A stretch of 64,000 nt of DNA from Nitrososphaera sp. (GTDB lineage: Archaea; Thermoproteota; Nitrososphaeria; Nitrososphaerales; Nitrososphaeraceae), in assembly GCA_023250885.1 (NCBI GenBank), contig JAHEZV010000001.1, positions 1-64,000 on the forward strand, given 5' to 3'. Each line of letters starts with the position of its first letter. Within the stretch, counting starts at the first letter, position 1. Below, in pieces: positions 54,687 to 62,580 of the stretch. Below the pieces are notes generated by a model. The model was not told where the DNA came from. It worked only from the letters and a program-made list of their open reading frames with translations, and ran no database searches. The translations under genes and the position numbers were made by a program.

Positions 54687-54756
54687 CGGGTTACATACAA
54701 TCAACTGCCGAGCTATTCATATTTTAACAACACGCAACGACACGATGAAAGTATTC

Positions 54757-55044
54757 CTATCCCTTACTCGCTGCTATTTTCTTTAGGTCTTCCGGTACCA
54801 TTGCGGGATGAAATTCCACTTTTGCTCCCATCATAAAGAGCGGTTCTTCAAACATGGCCATCTGGTCAGGCCGCTCCATGTTCACTATAAACACCATTGT
54901 CCTGTCTTCATTTGCTTCAAAGAAACATGCTGCTTCTGCCTAGACGTTGTCCATGTACGCTTCTATTTCAGTCAGCCCGTTTGGATTTTGCATCGTCCTG
55001 TTGCCCGCTTCAGTTGGAATCTGGGCCCTAATTATGAATCTCAT
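54757..55044 (-). pseudogene. Small conserved-looking protein gene interrupted by one in-frame TAG
   Basis: MRFIIRAQIPTEAGNRTMQNPNGLTEIEAYMDNV*AEAACFFEANEDRTMVFIVNMERPDQMAMFEEPLFMMGAKVEFHPAMVPEDLKKIAASKG; TAG at 54940-54942; no other defect. Confidence 0.75.
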
Positions 55045-55173
55045 TATTCCAGAACTAGAGCCGGTTGCTTTAAACATTATTGCAACCAGCTGGCTAACTT
55101 TTGAGCTGCGATCCCATAACTAGAACGGGCTAACGAATTCAATATATAGGCCGTCACTTTTGTTAGAAACGAA

Positions 55174-55683
55174 ATGGGCCAGACTGAAAACGTGAACGTT
55201 ATTGTAACCGTGGGCGACGTAAAGGTTCAGTTCAGCGGCTCAGCGGAGTCCGTCATGTCGTCTGTCATGAGCTTTCTGTCAAAGCAGGTGCCGTCGATGG
55301 ATTTGGCAAAAAAGATATCGCTCAATTATTCAGCGCAGGAGCTCATTGAAGCGTATTCTCACCTCATAAAGATAACCCCGGAAGGCCCGCGCGTGATCCC
55401 GGACTCCGATGCAAGGCTTTCTGACAAGGACATGGTGGCGTTGCAACTTGTCGTAGCCAGGATTGCAAAGGACCTTGGCAGGCTGCAGGACGACGCGATG
55501 CAGGTTGCAGAAATGCACGCCGCCACAGCGCTCAATCCAAAGTCTATAAGCTCAAGGATTTCTGAAATGGTCAAGGCCGGCCACGTTGCTCGCGACGAAA
55601 AAGAGCCTAGTAAATACAGGATAACGACTGCCGGCGTCCACTGGCTCAATTCTACGATAGCAAAAAAGTTCAAAGCAAGCTAG
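55174..55683 (+). CDS. Hypothetical protein with C-terminal winged-helix-like region
   Basis: N-terminal beta/helix VIVTVGDVKVQFSGSAESVMSSVMSFLSK; C-terminal NPKSISSRISEMVKAGHVARDEKEPSKYRITTAGVHWL. Confidence 0.75.
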   Translation: MGQTENVNVIVTVGDVKVQFSGSAESVMSSVMSFLSKQVPSMDLAKKISLNYSAQELIEAYSHLIKITPEGPRVIPDSDARLSDKDMVALQLVVARIAKDLGRLQDDAMQVAEMHAATALNPKSISSRISEMVKAGHVARDEKEPSKYRITTAGVHWLNSTIAKKFKAS

Positions 55684-56159
55684 CCGCCGAGCGGCCTCTT
55701 CTGTATGTACCTAAAGTTTCGCATTGTCCCCGTTCTTGTCAGGATGGTCTCCCTTACCATATCTGCCAGGGAATGAGAGACTGCTGTCCTATCGTAGTTG
55801 TATCCCCTTCTACCAAGCTCTTCATGCACTTCTCCAAGTGCCCTTTCGGTTGAAAAGTAGCCCTCCTGCCAGAGGGCATCAAGAAGTCCCCTGCACGTCA
55901 TCCCGCCTTTAACAGTTTTTGAGTCTCCGTCTGCAGACGGCCTAGCTTCGGCTACAGACCTTGACTTTAGCGACTCTATCTCCCGCCGTAGTTCGTCAAA
56001 CTGACCCTGGACTGCTGGCCCCACCATCTTGGCGGTGTCAAGGCTAGACAGGACATTTTCCACGACATGCCTGACCCTGCTCTCAAGGCAGGTTATCTCG
56101 ACCTCCCATTCGCCGTGCCTTAGCTTTATCTTGACTTCCTCGGAGGGTCCGTCGCTCAT
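55680..56159 (-). CDS. Hypothetical protein, similar architecture to 55174 ORF
   Basis: EVKIKLRHGEWEVEITCLESRVRHVVENVLSSLD; C-terminal winged-helix-like DRTAVSHSLADMVRETILTRTGTMRNFRYIQKRP. Confidence 0.7.
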   Translation of the reverse strand: MSDGPSEEVKIKLRHGEWEVEITCLESRVRHVVENVLSSLDTAKMVGPAVQGQFDELRREIESLKSRSVAEARPSADGDSKTVKGGMTCRGLLDALWQEGYFSTERALGEVHEELGRRGYNYDRTAVSHSLADMVRETILTRTGTMRNFRYIQKRPLGG

Positions 56160-56237
56160 GCTTAAATATAACCCTTAGGACGCAATTGATAAACCTGTTG
56201 CTGACCATATTGTTCATGTTGCGCAATATTAATATAT

Positions 56238-57281
56238 TTGTGCCCGCAGTTATTGTTGAACAACATGGTCACGCAATTAAATCCCCCTTTTCACGCCAGC
56301 CTGAGTCTCGGCGACCTCAGCATAGTCGAGTCGGTGAGCAAATGCCTCGCGCCCAAGCTCGACGAGCTGAAGGGCAAGAAAATAGTATTCAGCTGCGAAG
56401 ACAAGAAAATGATGCCTGTTGATGGCTGGGGGCTGAGGTCCAACCCCTACACCGCAACGACGGCGACTACCATCCGCCCCATAAAAGAGAACGCCCTGGT
56501 CGCGGCAGTCGATTCGAGCAGCGTCAAGCTGGCCGAGACAGACGAGGGCAGCCTATACGGGATAAAGTGCGGCATCGCAACTGCGTATGCCGGCCGCGCG
56601 CTCATGCACTTTAAGATCGGGCCAGTGTTGTTTTATTTGAGCGAAAGCACAAACCAAGATTCCGAGCTTGAAGAAAGATTGTCAAAGCTCGTGCTATTGG
56701 ATGACGACTTTGCAAAGAGGCTGGTAAGGGTGCGCGCAGAAAGGGCTGTGCAGAAAGAGCTTGCAAGCCATTTCACGAATTCGATAATCCTTGTCGACGG
56801 CTCGCTCAAGGCGTCCTTGTTTGAGGACAGGGAGCGCAGCCTTGGCAAGATAGCGGAAAGTTGCGTGCTTCGCAAGAACATGATGATCGGGATTAGCAAG
56901 GGCACAAAGCTCAAGGTGCTTGACAGGGCGGCCGCCCCGCTGACAAAGGTGCCCGGGCCAGCGTACATCGAAGTCGACATGATAATCAAGAGCCTGATCA
57001 GGAACACGGTCGGAAGCAACTCGATGGTCAAGCTCGAAAAGAGCAGCCCGGTTCTTCGCGCCGACATTGTGGGCGACAGGAGCGAGTCGCTTGGTATGCT
57101 GCTTGGAAATGACCCGGTGGCAGGAGGCTACCCCGAGACGCTGAGGCTTGCACACTATATTTCCACTTTCACGAGCACCGAGATGACATGCCTGAGGAGC
57201 CATGTGTTGAACAGCTACGACGTGACCGAGCTGGCAGCCGACGACATACGCAGGACTCTGCTGGGGTCGATCTCGGTATGA
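56238..57281 (+). CDS. nurA: NurA-domain 5'-3' nuclease
   Basis: AAVDSSSVKLAETDEGSLYGIKCGIATAY; IILVDGSLKASLFED; immediately upstream of herA. Confidence 0.85.
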   Translation: MCPQLLLNNMVTQLNPPFHASLSLGDLSIVESVSKCLAPKLDELKGKKIVFSCEDKKMMPVDGWGLRSNPYTATTATTIRPIKENALVAAVDSSSVKLAETDEGSLYGIKCGIATAYAGRALMHFKIGPVLFYLSESTNQDSELEERLSKLVLLDDDFAKRLVRVRAERAVQKELASHFTNSIILVDGSLKASLFEDRERSLGKIAESCVLRKNMMIGISKGTKLKVLDRAAAPLTKVPGPAYIEVDMIIKSLIRNTVGSNSMVKLEKSSPVLRADIVGDRSESLGMLLGNDPVAGGYPETLRLAHYISTFTSTEMTCLRSHVLNSYDVTELAADDIRRTLLGSISV

Positions 57282-58711
57282 AGATCCTGTCAAAGAACGG
57301 GAATGAGTTGTTGCTGCTGGCGATGAAGGAAGACTCGGCCGCAAAGGGTGAGTATCTGCTCATCGAGGACAAGAGCAGGAGTATGATAGTGCAGGTGTAT
57401 GACGAAGAATACCTTTCTTCGCAGGCGCTGATCGAGGACATCGTTAAGGAAGAGGTGGTAAACGCTTCAAGTGTTGAAAACCTGCACGACCCGCTCAACA
57501 TCGGCAGCCTGTTGCGTTTGGTGAGAGACGCAAGGATTTTTCGCGCCAAGATAAGGGCTTCAGTGAACGACGGAAAACTCTCAAGCGACGTCACGTGGCT
57601 CCCGTCAAGGGTGGAGTCCAGGATAAGGCGACTTTCCATGAAAGAGCTCAACTCTTACCTCGGGAGGCGCGGCGTATTCCCGATCCCGCTTGGCAGGACC
57701 GGCGACAGCGAAGAGTTTGAGATCTTCGCCGAAGACATTGATGGCAAGCTCACAATCATTACCGGCAAGAAAGAGTCTGGCAAGTCGCACTTGTCAAAGA
57801 TGCTCGTCAAGACGCTGGTGCAGCACGGCGCGTTTGTGGTTGTGTTTGACCTTAACAACGAATACAGCGGCCTGGGCTGGAACCGCGACGGCACTCCCTC
57901 GTGCATACATAGGCAGGTCAAGGTGCTCGAGCCGGGCAATGCGCTGAGGTTTTCTCTTAACTACTGCGGCAAGGGGGCAGTATCGGGAATGCTGAAAAAC
58001 GCGCTTGACATGCCTGCCGCGTCGCTCCGCGAATTCTTCAGGATCTGGGACTGGCTTGAAAACAAGCAGTCGCTTTCGATGGAGGCGATAGGCAACGCCG
58101 TCAACACCTGGAACATCAACGAGCTTGTGCGCGACGCGCTTGTTTCAAGATACCACGTAATCCAGTCGTCGCGCCTGTTCGCCGACAGCGGCCTGCGGTT
58201 TGAAGATGTGATTTCTGCCGGAAGCGGAGGGGCGGCGCTGGTGATAAACATGGGCGAAGTTTCGCCGACCGTGCGCAGGATGGTAGTCGAGCTGGTATTG
58301 ACCAAGCTTGTCGACCTGCTTGAGCGGCAGGTGATCCCGCCAATCTTCCTCTTTGCAGAAGAGGCCCACCTCTACATCCGCGACACGTACTGGGAGGACA
58401 TCATCACACGCATGAGGCATTTTGGTATCTTCACCACTTTTATCACGAACCAGCCGGACGCAATAAGCGACGGCATCTACAGGCAGGTAGACAACATTTT
58501 CCTGTTCAACTTTACAAACGACGGCGACCTTGACAAGATAGCAAAGGTCTCATTGGCAGACAACGACACCATCCGGTCCATAGTACGGACGTTGCCCCAG
58601 CGCCACTGCCTAGCGATAGGCAAGGCGGTATGCGACCTGCCTGTTGTGATAAGAGTGGCAGCAGCAGAGGTGCTGACGCTTGGAGAAACTAAAAAATTCT
58701 TTAAGAAATAG
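57278..58711 (+). CDS. herA: HerA-type ATPase
   Basis: Walker A ITGKKESGKSHLSKML; PIFLFAEEAHLYI Walker B; TTFITNQPDAISDGIYRQVDNIFLFNFTNDGDLDKIAK. Confidence 0.92.
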   Translation: MKILSKNGNELLLLAMKEDSAAKGEYLLIEDKSRSMIVQVYDEEYLSSQALIEDIVKEEVVNASSVENLHDPLNIGSLLRLVRDARIFRAKIRASVNDGKLSSDVTWLPSRVESRIRRLSMKELNSYLGRRGVFPIPLGRTGDSEEFEIFAEDIDGKLTIITGKKESGKSHLSKMLVKTLVQHGAFVVVFDLNNEYSGLGWNRDGTPSCIHRQVKVLEPGNALRFSLNYCGKGAVSGMLKNALDMPAASLREFFRIWDWLENKQSLSMEAIGNAVNTWNINELVRDALVSRYHVIQSSRLFADSGLRFEDVISAGSGGAALVINMGEVSPTVRRMVVELVLTKLVDLLERQVIPPIFLFAEEAHLYIRDTYWEDIITRMRHFGIFTTFITNQPDAISDGIYRQVDNIFLFNFTNDGDLDKIAKVSLADNDTIRSIVRTLPQRHCLAIGKAVCDLPVVIRVAAAEVLTLGETKKFFKK

Positions 58712-58712
58712 G

Positions 58713-59084
58713 TTATACGACGGCCTCTTGGCCGCGCTTTTTCGTTCCGATGTCGACTGCTTCGCTGACTGTGGAGACGAATATCTTGCCGTCGCCGGCA
58801 GAGCCGGTGCTTGCGGTGTCAAGTATGGCCTTGATCACTTTCTCGACTTCCGAATCCTCAACCACGGTCATGACGTTAGCTCTAACTGAAAATTCAGCGG
58901 CAAGCCTCTTTGTTCCCCTGCCGGTCTGGACCTGCGGCTTTTCGCCCCTTCCTCTCCCCTTCGCGTCAAGGACCGTCGTCCCGCCCACGCCTGCCTTTTT
59001 CAGAGCTTCGTTAACAGCGCTAACCTTCTCGGAAGCTATGATTGCCTCTACACGCTTCATGCCACGTTGTAAATAAAGTTGCAA
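58713..59084 (-). CDS. P-II family nitrogen regulatory protein
   Basis: MKRVEAIIASEKVSAVNEALKKAGVGGTTV...GRGEKPQ...TGSAGDGKIFVSTVSEAVDIGTKKRGQEAV. Confidence 0.95.
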   Translation of the reverse strand: MQLYLQRGMKRVEAIIASEKVSAVNEALKKAGVGGTTVLDAKGRGRGEKPQVQTGRGTKRLAAEFSVRANVMTVVEDSEVEKVIKAILDTASTGSAGDGKIFVSTVSEAVDIGTKKRGQEAVV

Positions 59085-59256
59085 TATAAGGTTTTCAAAT
59101 AATTAGTCTGCCACAGTTGAATATAACCATAAACAGCAATTGCAGTGCAAATATCATAAAATTTGTAAAAATAATATGAACCCGGAATCAGAGTCCCGAA
59201 TCTTGCACCACATTTTCTATGAACGCTGTCTCAAGATTATGAAGCGGATTTGCATT

Positions 59257-60402
59257 TCAGGAAGAAAAGCTCAAGAACCGAAGCAAACTTGACATAATAT
59301 ATGATATCCTTGCGTCGGCAACAGGCGGAGTCAAGAAAACCCACATCCCTGCCATGAAAAGCGCAAGGTCGCCAAGCCCCATCATCTCAACCCCAGATTG
59401 ACCTACTGGATCCGATAGAGGCGAACCCCAAGAGCGCGGTAAAAGTTGCGAGCTTGAATATCTTGTAGCCCAACTCCTATTCGCCAAGCGGCCCGTCAGC
59501 GACTATCAGCCTCACCAGCGTAGCCGGAGCGGCCCTGTCGGTAGACGCGGCCAGCTTGAAGTCGTCCATGAGGATCGTTGGCCGCGCTTTGACTTGCCTG
59601 TGTTCCACTATGCGCTTGACGCTTGCGGGGAACAGGCACGAGTTCGTGACCGCCGGCAGGAACGCGATGACTCCGATTGTTTCAGTGCTGCCTGCTATGG
59701 CAAGCGCGCCGTACATCGCGCCGAGCAATAACGTGCCTGAGTCGCCAGGGAATATTCTGCTTGGGAACTTGTGGTGCCTGGAGAATGCGACTGCGGCAAA
59801 CAAGAGGGGAAGAGCCGCAAGGAATACTTCGTGGCTGCCAAAAATCGCGATGCTTGCAAGAAGCGGGATCGTCGCCATTGTGATAAAGCCGCTTGCCACG
59901 CCGTTTAGTATGTATATCGAATTGATGGTGTTGCCTGTTATTGACGTGATGACGAATATGAGCGGATGTAGAGCAGGGGGATGAACGCTCTGCCAAATAC
60001 TAGCTTGAGAGAGTCCCCGGGCACTCCGCCGACAAAGAGGTCGAGGTCGATGAACTGAACTGCAGCCGCCAGTGGCGTAACGGGCTTGAACCAGCCGGGC
60101 ATCACCTTGCAGTCCTCGACATAGCCAACTGCAAACGCTATCACGGTTGAAAGCAGCACAGCAAGGACCGAGGTGTTCATCGTGAACAGGTAGAGCGCGA
60201 TCTCTGCTGCCGCGATGCGTGCCATTATTACCGGCGCGGCTGGCCGGGGAATCATGGGCTTGTCCCGCTTGTGCGCGTCCGGGACCACCCTGCCCTTTGC
60301 AGCCAGTGACCTGATGGCGGCAGGCATCGGGAGCGTGATGACAAGGAATGAAATCGTCTATACAGCCGCGCCGTAGATTAGCAGGTTAACGATGTCCAGC
60401 AT
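59257..60402 (-). pseudogene. MraY/WecA-like (GPT-family) glycosyltransferase gene, two in-frame TAG and two frameshifts
   Basis: MLDIVNLLIYGAAV*TISFLVITLPMPAAIRSLAAKGRVVPDAHKRDKPMIPRPAAPVIM...GRAFIPLLYI / LIFVITSITGNTINSIYILNGVASGFITMATIP...DGPLGE*ELGYKIFKLATFTALLGFASI / SDPVGQSGVEMMGLGDLALFMAGMWVF. Confidence 0.8.
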
Positions 60403-60405
60403 TTG

Positions 60406-62541
60406 CTACTGCTGCCCCAGCCTCTTCTTTAATTGATCTTTTAGTTTTTCTGCCAGAGCAGGCCCTATCTTTGGTATGCTTGCGAGCTTGCTCTGCGGAG
60501 CCTTGGCTATCTTGCCAACGTCGGTCAGGCCTGCGGCATAAAGCAACCTTGCCCTCACCCGCCCGATGCACTCAAGCGCAACAAGCGGCAGCAGCTCCTC
60601 TTTCACGCCGTACCTTATCCTGGTACGGAGGTTATAAAGTTCTGCCAAGAGGTCCTCGCGCCTGAGGAGCTTGGCCACCTCATATAATGAATAGGAGAGC
60701 CACCCGCCCATTTCTACTATCCTATGCATGTCGCCCGGCTCGACTCCCATCTTGTCGCCCAGTATTTTGTCCCCCGTCTCCTCCATCCATTCGCAGAGCG
60801 CCCAGAAGCTGCGCGTGCAGTCGTATTCGCTAAGGCTGTAAAGCAATTCGCTTCCGCGGTCCTGTATCAGCAGACTCAGCTCGTCATAATCCTTTTTGCG
60901 CAATGATAGTTTCGGGTAGAAATCCGGGCTGCCGGTTATCAGGTGCAGGAATCCAAGCGTGTGCTTGCCTTCCGCGCGCTCGACGCGCTCTAGTGCATTT
61001 TTGAACGCGACGGCAGTCACCGGGTCAATGTAAAGAAGCGACGTGCGCCTTCCAAACTCTGTAGCGATGTAGCGGTTGCTCTTTGACTTTATCAACCCTT
61101 CCTGCTCCAGATATTCAAGCGCAGACTCGACCTTGAATTCGACAGTCGCGCTCCGGTATTGACGTGCAAAGAGCGTGCTTGCAAATAGCTCGTGGATTTC
61201 CGGCTTTTTCATACCCGGCACGGTTGCTATAGTCGATAGCAGGTGGAACCTGATTGCGCTGTCGCTTGACAGCTGCGACCGCAACGGTTCAGGGCTTCCA
61301 AGCACGTAATGATCGTAAAGCTCTTCAGCGTTCACGCCCGACTCACTTACGATTATTGCCTCGCCGGAGGTGTCGTATTTCGGCCTCCCAGCCCTGCCGC
61401 ATAATTGCTTATACTCGAGCACGCTTATTGGCACGCTGCCGCCATAGTCAGAATCGTAGCGCAGGATGCTCGCTATCACCACCCTCCTTGCCGGCAGGTT
61501 GACCCCGGCGGCAAGCGTTGGAGTGGCGGTCAGGATTTTGATAACGCCTTTCTTGAACGAGTTCTCCACTATTTCCCTGCTCGACGGCCCGAGGCCGGCG
61601 TGGTGGAATGCCACTCCCTTTGCCACCAGCTGGGCCAGCGTCTTTGTGAGCTCGCTGTCCTCGCCCTTGGCAAGAATGTCAGCGGACGCGCTGGCGGCCA
61701 GCTGTTTTGCAGCCTTGTCAAGGCGCCTGTAAACTCCCTCCACAGCCTTTGCTGCAAGCGATGCCGCGCGCTTCCTCGTTTCTGCAAATATGAGCGCCTG
61801 CCCCCCGCCGTCGAGGGAATCGACTGCAAGGTCGACCGCCGATGAAACGCCCGAGCTTGCGACTTTGAATTTGTTGCCGTCGCTCATCCTCGTGGAGCCG
61901 TACTCAAAGACTCCTTCCACCAGCTTTGTAGGACGCCAATTGCTTTCCACCAACTCGCACCCTAGCCAGTTGGCTAATTCGTCCGAGTTGGTGACCGTCG
62001 CGGAAAGCGCTACAACCTGCGACTGTGGGTAGTGCTTGTGGATCTTTGTCAGCATCATTTCTAGAGTCGGGCCCCTTTCCCGGTCGCCAATAAGGTGGAC
62101 TTCGTCTGACACAAATAGTCCGACGTCGCCCAGCCACTCTGCTTTGTGCCGAAAGAGCGTGTCCATCTTTTCGTTTGTAAGCACGATGACATCGGCCCCG
62201 GCAAGCTCTTTTCCCGACGAGTCATAGTCGCTGGTCGCAACCGATACTCTTACCTTCCTGCCAAAATCAAGTTTTTCAAGGACCTTCAGATCGTCGTATT
62301 TCTCGCTTGCAAGGGCGCGGAGCGGCGTGAGGTAAACTGCCTTCATGCCCTTTTCCACCGCCTTGAGGATGGCCATCATTGCAATGAGCGTCTTGCCGCT
62401 TGCAGTGGGCGTGCTCACGAGCAGCCTCTTGCCATCCAGTATGCCGTGCTCCAGCGCCATCTCCTGCGGCGGGTAGAGCGAAGAATACCCAAGGTGTGAA
62501 AGGAGCGCTTTGACTGCGTTGTCGGTTAGGGCGGCTGACAC
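60406..62541 (-). CDS. hel308: Hel308/Hjm-type superfamily 2 DNA helicase
   Basis: STPTASGKTLIAMMA; SDEVHLIGD; SATVTNSDELANWLG; TPTLAAGVNLPARRVV; QLCGRAGRPKYD; C-terminal HhH SKLASIPKIGPALAEKL. Confidence 0.94.
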   Translation of the reverse strand: MSAALTDNAVKALLSHLGYSSLYPPQEMALEHGILDGKRLLVSTPTASGKTLIAMMAILKAVEKGMKAVYLTPLRALASEKYDDLKVLEKLDFGRKVRVSVATSDYDSSGKELAGADVIVLTNEKMDTLFRHKAEWLGDVGLFVSDEVHLIGDRERGPTLEMMLTKIHKHYPQSQVVALSATVTNSDELANWLGCELVESNWRPTKLVEGVFEYGSTRMSDGNKFKVASSGVSSAVDLAVDSLDGGGQALIFAETRKRAASLAAKAVEGVYRRLDKAAKQLAASASADILAKGEDSELTKTLAQLVAKGVAFHHAGLGPSSREIVENSFKKGVIKILTATPTLAAGVNLPARRVVIASILRYDSDYGGSVPISVLEYKQLCGRAGRPKYDTSGEAIIVSESGVNAEELYDHYVLGSPEPLRSQLSSDSAIRFHLLSTIATVPGMKKPEIHELFASTLFARQYRSATVEFKVESALEYLEQEGLIKSKSNRYIATEFGRRTSLLYIDPVTAVAFKNALERVERAEGKHTLGFLHLITGSPDFYPKLSLRKKDYDELSLLIQDRGSELLYSLSEYDCTRSFWALCEWMEETGDKILGDKMGVEPGDMHRIVEMGGWLSYSLYEVAKLLRREDLLAELYNLRTRIRYGVKEELLPLVALECIGRVRARLLYAAGLTDVGKIAKAPQSKLASIPKIGPALAEKLKDQLKKRLGQQ

Positions 62542-62580
62542 TTTAACAACATAATCAAGCCGACTATTTTAAAAATGCAT

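Noticed and set aside
56238-58711. NurA-HerA as part of a defence island
   Set aside because: Fits the canonical archaeal end-resection pair; no Sir2, methylase, nuclease-effector or phage genes adjacent.
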